Source of the DNA: a virus
IMG/VR virus record: IMGVR_UViG_3300049473_000032
Location: 1-39,195 of that record
Direction: 5' to 3' (one strand)
Length of the DNA: 39,195 nucleotides
The notes under the pieces were generated by a model. The model ran no database searches, was not told the origin of the DNA, and saw nothing but the letters and a program-made list of their open reading frames with translations. This document shows, one piece after another, positions 1 through 6,127 of the stretch (its first letter is position 1; every line of letters begins with the position of its first letter). The position numbers and the translations under genes are program-made.

Positions 1-573
1 GGCCAGGACCACCCCATGGCACCCATGGCCTTTGCCCATGCCGTGACCCTACTTCAGGCGCTGGAGGTGATCCATGCGCAGCGGATGAAGGAGGAGAAGG
101 CACTCACCAAGCTGGCTGAGCAACTGCCGATTTCCGAGTGGGTGCGCGGAGTGAAGGGATTCGGAATCCTCAACTTGGGGCTGATCATCGCCGAGACCGG
201 AGACCTGTCCAACTACAGCAACCCGGGCAAGGTGTGGAAGCGGATGGGGTTGGCGCTGGTTGAGGGGGAGCGGCAGCGGATGAAGGCTGGCGCCGATATG
301 GCTCTCCTGCACGGCTACTCGCCACGGCGTCGGGCGGTAGCCTGGAACCTCTCCGACTGCCTGATCAAGCAGAACGGAGCCGATGGCGAATACAAGGCGC
401 TCTATGCCGCGAAGAAGGCGGAATACATGGAGCGAGAATGGACCAAGATCCACGCCCACAAGGCGGCGCAGCGCTACATGGGGAAGAGAGTGATTCGCGA
501 CCTGTGGCGGGCATGGCGGGATTTGCATGGAGTTGTTGATGAGCAGAAAATGGCTTATGGGGGTGAGGCATGA
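1..573 (+). CDS. IS110-type transposase C-terminal domain protein (5' partial)
   Basis: The frame is open to the left edge, so the true start may lie outside; the first internal ATG is at 16. Residues around GVKGFGILNLGLIIAETGDL followed by an SNYSNPGKVWKRMGL stretch match the helix-hairpin-helix 'transposase IS116/IS110/IS902' domain (Transposase_20), which in IS110 enzymes follows the catalytic DEDD domain. No catalytic RuvC-like domain, partner ORF or IS ends are seen in the visible part. The C-terminus is Lys/Arg-rich and helical. Stand-alone proteins of this type occur in phages, where they are probably DNA-binding rather than mobile. Family assignment is fairly sure; function is inference. 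The stop overlaps the next start (ATGA), so it heads or joins the early operon. Confidence 0.65.
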   Translation, partial: GQDHPMAPMAFAHAVTLLQALEVIHAQRMKEEKALTKLAEQLPISEWVRGVKGFGILNLGLIIAETGDLSNYSNPGKVWKRMGLALVEGERQRMKAGADMALLHGYSPRRRAVAWNLSDCLIKQNGADGEYKALYAAKKAEYMEREWTKIHAHKAAQRYMGKRVIRDLWRAWRDLHGVVDEQKMAYGGEA

Positions 574-638
574 GACACGCCACCAGTGAAGACATGGAAG
601 CTCTAGCCAAGGAGGTGGAGCGCGTGCGGAAGAACTGA
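570..638 (+). CDS. Very small coupled ORF, 22 aa
   Basis: ATG at 570 overlaps the stop of the preceding gene in an ATGA arrangement, the same coupling used throughout this operon. The product would be a charged 22-residue peptide ending in VERVRKN. A GGAGGTGGAG stretch lies inside it. It may only keep ribosomes moving to the gene at 648. No similarity is recognised. Confidence 0.25.
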   Translation: MRHATSEDMEALAKEVERVRKN

Positions 639-647
639 GGAAGAAGA

Positions 648-905
648 ATGCGGCATGAAGACTATCCGCACCCGTTTCTCGCTGGGATCAAGCGCCACCC
701 GCTGCATGCTGGGCTTTTCACGGTGAGTGAGATTCTCGACTTCGAGGAGCGGGCGGCGGTGTTGGAATACGACGGAGGCCACGACCGCGAGACGGCGGAG
801 CGGATGGCATTGGCGAATGTGGAGGAGGAGCGAATGATGATGGACTTGCTTAAAGCTGGCAGATTGCCCGTGAACGCCAAGGCTGAGCAGGAGGGGCGGC
901 GGTGA
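648..905 (+). CDS. Small protein with 'ERAAxLEYDGG' motif
   Basis: 85 aa, preceded by a purine-rich ribosome site (GAGGAAGAAG). Residues about 33-52 contain FEERAAVLEYDGGHDRETAE. This resembles the short motif found at the ends of many phage and plasmid replication or primase-like proteins in Proteobacteria, usually 'ERAAILEYDGGLxRxEAE'. Here it stands almost alone with no catalytic domain, so no enzymatic role is claimed. The stop overlaps the next GTG start (GTGA). Confidence 0.6.
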   Translation: MRHEDYPHPFLAGIKRHPLHAGLFTVSEILDFEERAAVLEYDGGHDRETAERMALANVEEERMMMDLLKAGRLPVNAKAEQEGRR

Positions 906-1231
906 GTGGGCAGGCCACAGCCTACCAGATCGCGGCGGATCATGACCACGATGTGTTTGTTGGCGATCCCCTGCGCTTTGGTGATGCGCGGCGGATCGTG
1001 TTGGACCTCATGTTGGTGCTGGATGCGCTGAAGGACAAACGTCCGGCTCAACTGGCCAGCGTTCAACGGCTACGGGCGGCTGGGCTTGAGCGGGTGGCCA
1101 GGGCCGCCGGGATCTGCCGGCGGGTGGCCGAGTGCTCGGCGTTGGCTGAATCCATCCCGGTGATCTCGGATAGGAACGTGGCCTTGGCCTGGGTAGCTGT
1201 GGACGCTGGAGATGCGGAGGGGGGCGCGTGA
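902..1231 (+). CDS. Hypothetical protein, 109 aa
   Basis: Starts with GTG at 902 overlapping the upstream stop by four bases and ends in another GTGA overlap. Mostly helical and Ala/Arg-rich, with no membrane segment and no recognised domain. It contains two cysteines in an ICRRVAEC arrangement. Codon use and spacing match the neighbours, which supports it being a real gene of the early operon. Confidence 0.55.
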   Translation: MSGQATAYQIAADHDHDVFVGDPLRFGDARRIVLDLMLVLDALKDKRPAQLASVQRLRAAGLERVARAAGICRRVAECSALAESIPVISDRNVALAWVAVDAGDAEGGA

Positions 1232-1692
1232 TCGTGGCCGATGAATACGGGATCGCCTTGCTCATCGTCGGCGTGCTGCTCCTCGTATACTGGGCAGGGG
1301 AAGTGACCGGGCACACGCGGCTCATCGGGGCCGTGATGATGAGCTTCGGGGCAGCCTTCGGCTTACTCCGCTTCGCCATCGACCCGGGCATCACGTTGCT
1401 CGCGCTGGTGGCGCTGATTCTCGCTTCCATCGCAGAAGACGCTGCGTGCCAGGCCAAGTTGGATGGGGAACGCATGCTGGAGACGCTTGATACTGACCAG
1501 ATCCGGACGGCGTGCGAGCGGCTGCGCGTCGCGGCGACCGATCTGGCTCTGGCTGACGCGCGCCGCGCCGCGATGTCCGATGATGACCAGGGGCGTGACC
1601 GTGCGACCTATGCGGTGATGCTTAGGCGCGCCGAGGTGCAGCTTGCGTTTGAGGGACTGGCACGTGTGACGCCTGGATGGTGGACGTCATGA
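1228..1692 (+). CDS. Membrane protein with soluble C-terminal half, 154 aa
   Basis: GTG start at 1228 (GTGA overlap). Residues about 8-65 are strongly hydrophobic (IALLIVGVLLLVYWAG, then FGAAFGLLRFA and ITLLALVALILASI), giving two or three membrane spans. The remaining 85 residues are charged and helical with many Asp/Arg, probably cytoplasmic. No family is recognised. It sits among DNA-metabolism genes rather than lysis genes, so a holin role is unlikely. It could be an exclusion or host-takeover protein, but that is only a guess. Confidence 0.6.
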   Translation: MIVADEYGIALLIVGVLLLVYWAGEVTGHTRLIGAVMMSFGAAFGLLRFAIDPGITLLALVALILASIAEDAACQAKLDGERMLETLDTDQIRTACERLRVAATDLALADARRAAMSDDDQGRDRATYAVMLRRAEVQLAFEGLARVTPGWWTS

Positions 1693-2039
1693 GCACCCAT
1701 GCCACCATCCTCTCCGTCTCCTGCGGGGCTGACTCAACGGCCATGTTGCTGCTGGCTTTGGAGCGGGGCGTGGAGATCGAGCGGTTGGTGGAGTGGGAGG
1801 CGCTGGTGGCCAAGGCGTGCAAGATGGGGCGGTCCTCGTTCTTCGCAGTGAACAAGATACCCGGAGCCAACCAGGTGGACCATAGCCTGCCCATGCCCGG
1901 GGTGCTGGAGGCGGTGCGGTTGGCTATGATCTGGCGCGGGGGTTGGGATTACGACCTGTTCGCCGCCGAGGTGGCGGAAGGGTGCATGAGCAGATATTGG
2001 CTGTGTGACGCGGGGATCGGGGAAAGGGGTGAGGCATGA
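1689..2039 (+). CDS. Shrunken PP-loop (PAPS reductase-like) protein
   Basis: 116 aa from the ATG at 1689, chosen because it forms the operon's usual ATGA overlap; an ATG at 1677 is possible. The N-terminus carries SVSCGADSTAMLLLALERG, the pyrophosphate-binding PP-loop of the adenine nucleotide alpha-hydrolase/PAPS reductase family (consensus SGGxDST; the first Gly is Cys here). Family members are usually well over 200 aa. Here the loop is followed almost at once by a C-terminal-like part with the cysteines of GCMSRYWLC, so the central substrate-binding region is missing. Either an internal deletion has made a relic, or it is a minimal protein of altered function. The family call rests on the P-loop and is moderately sure. 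Confidence 0.55.
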   Translation: MSTHATILSVSCGADSTAMLLLALERGVEIERLVEWEALVAKACKMGRSSFFAVNKIPGANQVDHSLPMPGVLEAVRLAMIWRGGWDYDLFAAEVAEGCMSRYWLCDAGIGERGEA

Positions 2040-2398
2040 GCGACAGGACACAAGTAATACCGGACGGCCTTGCCAAGTGGCTGGCCAGCGGCGAGCTGGG
2101 GATATCCTCGAATACCATTGCGACCAGGCTTTCGGGGATCGACTGCATGCCGAAAGGGTGGGACAGGGATCACCCGCATGACCCGGCAGATTTCATTCGG
2201 TGCCAAAAGCTATTGGATGCGGTGCCAGAATTCCGCCAACGGCTCTGCGAGATGAGTGGAGAATCACCCGAATGGGCAGGGCTGGTTGCGCGCTGGGATG
2301 AGATCCAGGGATTGATTGACGTAGATCTAGCTATGAACCTAGGGCACGCTCCGATGGCGTTTTCTTTGATGCGGGATATCCTGGAAGGGACTAGATGA
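2036..2398 (+). CDS. Conserved phage hypothetical protein, 120 aa
   Basis: ATGA overlaps at both ends. The pattern GISSNTIATRLSG, then DPADFIRCQKLLDAVPEFR and EWAGLVARWDEI, is one I associate with small soluble proteins of unknown function in early regions of proteobacterial phages. No catalytic motif or membrane segment. Function unknown. Confidence 0.6.
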   Translation: MSDRTQVIPDGLAKWLASGELGISSNTIATRLSGIDCMPKGWDRDHPHDPADFIRCQKLLDAVPEFRQRLCEMSGESPEWAGLVARWDEIQGLIDVDLAMNLGHAPMAFSLMRDILEGTR

Positions 2399-2931
2399 CC
2401 GAGCGACGCTACCCGTGCGACGCCGCCGGCTTTACCGTTACAGCCGACTGGTGCCGCGCAAACCGGGGCAACGCCAACACGGGAGAGTGGTGCGATGAGT
2501 GCGCCACGGGGAAAGAAATGCGGCGGCATGACCGTGTGGCCGCAGCCAGATGCGGAGAATATACCGTAGATCCAGGGCAACGGTTTGGCATGTATGTGAC
2601 TACCGGAGGATGCGAAAAGCGCGGGCGCGAATGGCATTGGGAGGTGCGATGCGACTGCGGGGCTATCGGGATGCCGCGTGGGTCAAAGCTGCGTGAAGGC
2701 GTCACCCGGGGCTGCTGCGCCTGCATGACGGCTATGAGTAACCGTAGGCGGATGCGGAAGCACTTTTGGAACGGGAAATGGCGGACGGTCACGGAGCTGG
2801 CCAAGATCGCTGGAGTGAGTCAGTCGGCGATGACGCGGCGACTCAGTAGAGGGTGGACGCTGGCCAAGGCCATGACAACGCCCCCGGATCAGCGGTATGT
2901 GACGCGTGGGGGCCGGAATGACACAACTTGA
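2395..2931 (+). CDS. Cysteine-rich AP2-like / HTH DNA-binding protein
   Basis: 178 aa. The middle part (WHWEVRCDCGAIGMPRGSKL followed by TRGCCACM) resembles the AP2-like, zinc-ribbon-type module 'CDCGNxxxVxGxxLRxGxTxSCGC' found in phage HNH-associated DNA-binding proteins. Residues about 130-165 (WRTVTELAKIAGVSQSAMTR) form a helix-turn-helix. Eleven or so cysteines in the first 110 residues suggest metal binding. No HNH nuclease residues are present, so binding rather than cutting is inferred. The gene is coupled by ATGA to its upstream neighbour and overlaps the next start. Confidence 0.6.
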   Translation: MTERRYPCDAAGFTVTADWCRANRGNANTGEWCDECATGKEMRRHDRVAAARCGEYTVDPGQRFGMYVTTGGCEKRGREWHWEVRCDCGAIGMPRGSKLREGVTRGCCACMTAMSNRRRMRKHFWNGKWRTVTELAKIAGVSQSAMTRRLSRGWTLAKAMTTPPDQRYVTRGGRNDTT

Positions 2932-3187
2932 GGCCCTAAACGTTCTCCCCCTTCTATCTGCTGACAGGAATTATATCAGGGACAAGCTGGGTGGCCGCCC
3001 AAGCATGGAGCGTGCCGACTTACTGGCAGGTTACCGGATGGCTTGGGAGGAGGGTGCTCGCGGGCAGCCTGAAGCGCGCCGTGACAACGCTGGGCGGGCG
3101 GCTGCAAATACATGGCTCCGGCAGATCGTCGAGGGCAGGCTTGCGGCGGAAGCGCACAACAGGCGGAAGAGGGAGGCTGAGCGATGA
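2918..3187 (+). CDS. Hypothetical protein, 89 aa
   Basis: ATG at 2918 is preferred over the in-frame GTG at 2906 because a purine-rich GGGGGCCGGA lies just before it. It overlaps the end of the previous gene and its own stop overlaps the dUTPase start (ATGA). The C-terminal half is highly charged (Arg/Glu) and helical. No domain recognised. Confidence 0.5.
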   Translation: MTQLEALNVLPLLSADRNYIRDKLGGRPSMERADLLAGYRMAWEEGARGQPEARRDNAGRAAANTWLRQIVEGRLAAEAHNRRKREAER

Positions 3188-3621
3188 AGATGAATGTGAA
3201 GGTCCTGCATGAAGGTACCAAAATCCCTAAATACAAGACAGAAGGGGCCGCCTGGCTCGATTTGGTCGCGGTGAGAAGCTTTACGCTTTGGCCCGGCGGG
3301 CACCGTTTGAGGATACCGACTGGCGTCGCGGTGAAAATACCGAGAGGATATGTTGGATTTGTGATGCAAAGAAGCGCTCATTCGTTAACAAATCAGGCGA
3401 GCGGTAGGGACTCGCCTGGGGTAATCGATAGTAATTATAGTGGGGAGATTTGCGTCCTCATGACCAACTCAACCGAAGCTCCATATGATGTGAAAGAGGG
3501 GGACATCATCGCGCAGCTTATAGTGGTGCCGGTGGTAACGGTTGAGCTGGTGGAGGTTGAGAGTCTGGAAGAGACCGAGCGGGGGGAAGGTGGCTTTGGG
3601 AGCACCGGGGCGGCCGTGTGA
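3184..3621 (+). CDS. dut: dUTP pyrophosphatase (dUTPase)
   Basis: 145 aa, the usual length of trimeric dUTPases. It hydrolyses dUTP to dUMP and pyrophosphate, keeping uracil out of phage DNA and feeding dTMP synthesis. Motif 1 is GAAWLDLVA (21-29). Motif 3 is GVIDSNYSGEI (79-89) with the catalytic Asp82 and uracil-stacking Tyr85. Motif 4 is GDIIAQLIVVPV (106-117). Motif 5, RGEGGFGSTG (133-142), is the flexible lid over the phosphates. Motif 2 is diverged: the usual PRSGLA is QRSAHS (62-67), though the key Arg-Ser remains. The gene is AT-richer than its neighbours, suggesting separate acquisition. Confidence 0.93.
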   Translation: MKMNVKVLHEGTKIPKYKTEGAAWLDLVAVRSFTLWPGGHRLRIPTGVAVKIPRGYVGFVMQRSAHSLTNQASGRDSPGVIDSNYSGEICVLMTNSTEAPYDVKEGDIIAQLIVVPVVTVELVEVESLEETERGEGGFGSTGAAV

Positions 3622-4061
3622 TGGCCAAGACGCTCATGGTCAAGACCATCGGCGGCAAGCTGGAGCCTCGCTTCGACGATGGGCGAGAAGCCCTCATGCG
3701 GATCAAGGCCGGGGCGGAGTTGATGGTGGAGTTCAAGCAGCCTCGCAGCATCCAGCATCACCGTTGGTTCTTCGCCCTGGTCAATTTGGTTCACGCCAAC
3801 GACCCCCAAAGCCGAACGGTTGAAGATCTGCGGAGTCAGATCACGGTCGCTGCTGGGCACTACAGCCATGGAATTCTGCCCGATGGCACTGTGGTGGCGG
3901 TGCCCAAGAGCATCGCGTTCCACAAGATGGACCAAGCTGAGTTCGCGGCGTTCGCTGATAGCGCCGTCAGAGCCGTGGTGCAGCACTTCCTGCCTGGCGT
4001 GACGGAGCAGGGATTGCGGAACGAAATTGCCGAGATGATTGGTATTGGGTGGGCGGTATGA
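3621..4061 (+). CDS. DUF1367 family phage protein
   Basis: 146 aa from ATG 3621 (TGATG overlap with the dUTPase stop; a GTG one codon earlier is also possible). KTLMVKTIGGKLEP at the start and KQPRSIQHHRWFFALVNLVH at residues 40-60 are characteristic of DUF1367, a family of lambdoid and related phages commonly found among nin-region/DNA-metabolism genes. The biochemical role is unknown. The basic, His-rich centre would fit nucleic acid contact, but this is inference. Confidence 0.75.
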   Translation: MAKTLMVKTIGGKLEPRFDDGREALMRIKAGAELMVEFKQPRSIQHHRWFFALVNLVHANDPQSRTVEDLRSQITVAAGHYSHGILPDGTVVAVPKSIAFHKMDQAEFAAFADSAVRAVVQHFLPGVTEQGLRNEIAEMIGIGWAV

Positions 4062-4264
4062 GGGAGTGCAACGATCCACACGCCTTCAATGGTATGTGCT
4101 GCTGCAACTGTCGCGGGATGCGCATAATCCCTGGCGAGACTTGGCCAGGGCTCCCTGACATCTGGTGGCTCTGCGTGCCGCCGGCAGAGGTGACAGGAGT
4201 CATCGATATCTTCCCTTGGGACGAGCCGCATGGGATCTGCGAACTGTGGGAGGAGGCGGGATAG
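4058..4264 (+). CDS. Small cysteine-rich protein, 68 aa
   Basis: ATG at 4058 in an ATGA overlap. Contains a tight cluster GMCCCNCRGM near the N-terminus and two further cysteines, suggesting a small zinc-binding fold; also several Trp and Pro. It is placed directly before a nuclease-like gene with no gap, so it may be co-translated with it. No family recognised. Confidence 0.5.
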   Translation: MRECNDPHAFNGMCCCNCRGMRIIPGETWPGLPDIWWLCVPPAEVTGVIDIFPWDEPHGICELWEEAG

Positions 4265-4978
4265 ATGAGACAGGCAGCCCAAAAATGGACTGAGCGCGAC
4301 CTTGCAGGGGCAGTGGTGCGCAAGCTGGAGGAGGAGCGGTGGACCTGCTACGGCGAAGTGGCGCCATATGGTGGTCGAGGGCCGCGCGCCGACATCGCGG
4401 CGGTGCTGGATGGTCGGTTGCTGCACATGGTGGAGTGCAAGCTGACGCTGTCGGTGGCTGTGGTCAGGCAGGCGCTGAGATGGACGGGCAGGGCACACTT
4501 CGTTTCGGTTGCTGTTCCACGGCGCGGTGAGTTGACACCAGACCAGGCGTTCTTGGCTGACATCCTTCGTACCAATGGCATCGGTTTGATAGGGGTGTCG
4601 ATGGATGCGTATGGTAAAATTGGAAGCGCGGCGACCATGAAGATGGTGAGGCCGCGGCTTCATCGCTCGGCGCACCGGACAGCGGAGGTCATCATCAGCA
4701 AGTTACGGCCAGAAATGCGCGCCGACACGGCAGGGGGCACGGCTGGTGAGACAGATTTTTTCACCCCATTCAAAATGACAATGCGTGAGTTGGTGAAGAT
4801 GGTGAAGAAGAACCCAGGCATTCCCATGAGAGAAGCCATCCGCCGTATTGACCATCATTACTCCAGCGACCAGTCGGCCAGGGCATCACTGAAAACGTGG
4901 CTGGATGGAAGTAGAGATATCGATATGCGCCAAATCGGTCGCGATTTGTGCTTATGGCCAAAGGGGGAGATGGGATGA
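4265..4978 (+). CDS. PD-(D/E)XK nuclease-like protein with C-terminal helical domain
   Basis: 237 aa. Residues 26-60 show the restriction-endonuclease-like core: WTCYGE (Glu31), RADIAAVLDG (Asp43) and HMVECKLTLS (Glu57-x-Lys59), i.e. E...D-x13-E-x-K. It likely binds Mg2+ and cleaves DNA, perhaps in recombination, VRR-Nuc-like resolution or host DNA attack. Residues about 165-215 (MTMRELVKMVKKNPGIPMRE and after) look like a winged or HTH specificity domain. No partner helicase is adjacent. The fold assignment is by motif only; the specific reaction is unknown. Confidence 0.6.
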   Translation: MRQAAQKWTERDLAGAVVRKLEEERWTCYGEVAPYGGRGPRADIAAVLDGRLLHMVECKLTLSVAVVRQALRWTGRAHFVSVAVPRRGELTPDQAFLADILRTNGIGLIGVSMDAYGKIGSAATMKMVRPRLHRSAHRTAEVIISKLRPEMRADTAGGTAGETDFFTPFKMTMRELVKMVKKNPGIPMREAIRRIDHHYSSDQSARASLKTWLDGSRDIDMRQIGRDLCLWPKGEMG

Positions 4979-5217
4979 GCGGAGAAGCCGGCTTAGAGTT
5001 GTTTGCACTGGTCTTTGAGTTGGTCATCATCGATGAAGTAGAGCGGTTCGCAGAAATTATAGGGAAAGAACTATGCTTTCCAACGGACGAAGAATTCGAA
5101 GAGGTGGACACGAGAGAGGGAGCGTTGCGACTAGCGAGGCTGACGGTGCTCCGATCCATGGAGCATCAGGCTAAGCTCTTGCGGGAGATGATTGGGATCT
5201 GCGAGCTGGAGGAATAG
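4975..5217 (+). CDS. Hypothetical acidic protein, 80 aa
   Basis: ATG at 4975 chosen for the ATGA overlap; an upstream ATG at 4948 would give a longer overlap. Acidic and helical with many Glu and Leu and no recognised motif. Could be a small nucleic-acid-mimic or adaptor protein, but nothing in the sequence proves it. Last gene before a 281-base gap. Confidence 0.5.
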   Translation: MSGEAGLELFALVFELVIIDEVERFAEIIGKELCFPTDEEFEEVDTREGALRLARLTVLRSMEHQAKLLREMIGICELEE

Positions 5218-5224
5218 AGTAGCA

Positions 5225-5353
5225 ATGGCCAAGACGGAAGAGCAAGGCCACTACGCCGCAGTGGCCAGCCGTGGGTGCGTTCTTGCTTATATTATGCTGC
5301 GGGGATGGCGTTCGCCGGTCACAAGTCCCGGGTGGAAACACGCTCAGTCGTGA
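5225..5353 (+). pseudogene. Short ORF resembling the start of a Ref/HNH-type nuclease
   Basis: 42 codons from ATG 5225. MAKTEEQGHYAAVASRGCVL resembles the opening of phage HNH proteins of the Ref/DUF968 type, which begin near 'HLxRVAxLGCVLC' and continue to a His-His-Cys zinc core. Here the second Cys is lost and the frame stops at 5351 before any HNH residue, so it is either a remnant or chance. The 3' part overlaps the tRNA-like element at 5296-5405, and both readings cannot be fully right. The ribosome site (GGAGGA at the end of the previous gene) is about 12 bases away. Confidence 0.3.
5246..5266 (+). other. Hairpin upstream of the tRNA-like element
   Basis: A perfect 7-bp stem GGCCACT/AGTGGCC with a 7-base loop ACGCCGC. 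There is no following U-tract, so it is not a typical terminator. It could help set the 5' processing site of the tRNA-like RNA or be incidental. Confidence 0.3.
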
Positions 5354-5405
5354 AAACAAGTTCCTGGTGGAAACGGAGGTCCAGGTTCGATTCCTGTCCG
5401 CAGCA
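5296..5405 (+). tRNA. tRNA-like element of 110 nt, atypical or decayed
   Basis: The 3' end has a textbook T-arm: CCAGG-TTCGATT-CCTGT including GGTTCGATTCC, followed by CCGCAGC and discriminator A. The matching acceptor strand GCTGCGG lies at 5296-5302, giving 7 bp (8 with a G-U pair). CCA is not encoded. The inside is abnormal: no convincing D-arm or anticodon loop, but an imperfect direct repeat (17 of 19 identical) at 5321-5339 and 5356-5374, period 35. Removing one 35-nt unit would leave 75 nt, a normal tRNA length, so an internal duplication in a decayed tRNA is one explanation. Others are a tRNA-mimic RNA or an att-like copy of a tRNA end. Confidence 0.4.
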
Positions 5406-5498
5406 GTTCGAACAAAGCCTGTAACCTGACGCATAAGGAGTGATTCAGATCGACCACATCAAGCTGACTCTAGGCAGGGTATACGGGGAGATGGAGCG
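5406..5498 (+). other. Leader before the gene at 5499
   Basis: 93 bases with no convincing gene. AAGGAG at 5435-5440 precedes a 20-codon GTG frame that ends in an ATGA overlap with 5499; this may be a tiny coupling peptide, but no start is well placed. GGGGAGATGGAG before 5499 supplies the ribosome site of the next gene. Confidence 0.3.
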
Positions 5499-5741
5499 AT
5501 GAAAGAAGCTGAAATCGAGGTTGGGATGCACTACCGTGGCGAAAGCGGCGAGGTGCGCGAGGTTACCGCCATTGGCCAGGAATATAGGCCAAATGTGTAC
5601 TGGAGAGCTGATCAGGATTGGGTGGAATACACCGTGACGCTCAACAGAAATGGGAAGGAAAAAGGCGCGAGGATCGGTAGGATTTTTATCATGACGCGGA
5701 CAGCATTCGCGAGATGGGCAAAGGAAGGGGTGGCGGCGTGA
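5499..5741 (+). CDS. Hypothetical phage protein, 80 aa
   Basis: ATG 5499 with GGAGATGGAG upstream. Beta-rich, with alternating aromatic residues (VGMHYRGESGEVREV, VYWRADQDWVEYTV), as in small SH3/KOW-like folds. I have seen similar small proteins beside nuclease genes in phage early regions but can give no function. Its stop overlaps the GTG start of the next gene. Confidence 0.5.
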   Translation: MKEAEIEVGMHYRGESGEVREVTAIGQEYRPNVYWRADQDWVEYTVTLNRNGKEKGARIGRIFIMTRTAFARWAKEGVAA

Positions 5742-6127
5742 GCGAGCGGATTAGTGCTGACGCCTACAAAGGCATGACGGGCAAGCAAGGCAGGAAGCGT
5801 GAGCCTGGGAAGCGGAGCGGGAAATACAACGCCGTGCCGGTGACAGTGGATGGCATACGCTTCGCCTCGAAGCTTGAGGCGCGGTATTACGAGGCGTTGA
5901 AACTGCGCCAGGCAGCTGGGCAAGTGGCTTACTTCCTGTGCCAGGTCCCGTTCCATCTGCCAGGCGGGGTGAAGTATGTTGTTGATTTTGTCGAGTTTCA
6001 TACCGACGGTGTGGTGCGGTATGTGGATACGAAGGGGCACGTTACAGAGACCTTCAAGATTAAGAAGAGGATGGTGGAGGAGCTGTTCCCGGTGAAAATC
6101 GAGGTCGTTAGGAGGATGGGGAGATGA
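5738..6127 (+). CDS. DUF1064 family endonuclease-like protein
   Basis: 129 aa from GTG 5738, chosen for the GTGA overlap and the GGAAGGGG ribosome site; an ATG at 5714 is an alternative. KYNAVPVTVDGIRFASKLEA then VKYVVDFVEF and VRYVDTKG are the hallmarks of DUF1064, a compact PD-(D/E)XK-like phage family. Glu of KLEAR, Asp of VVDF and Asp-x-Lys of VDTKG are the likely metal and catalytic residues. Members are thought to act as structure-specific or resolvase-like nucleases; that role is inference. Directly coupled to the methylase by ATGA. Confidence 0.8.
   Translation: MSERISADAYKGMTGKQGRKREPGKRSGKYNAVPVTVDGIRFASKLEARYYEALKLRQAAGQVAYFLCQVPFHLPGGVKYVVDFVEFHTDGVVRYVDTKGHVTETFKIKKRMVEELFPVKIEVVRRMGR

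Noticed and set aside
5383-5405. attP site alone
   Set aside because: The matching acceptor strand at 5296 favours a tRNA-like fold, and no integrase gene is adjacent; kept only as an alternative.
5440-5502. 20-codon GTG ORF before 5499
   Set aside because: The AAGGAG overlaps or abuts the start codon, so initiation is unlikely; too short to judge.
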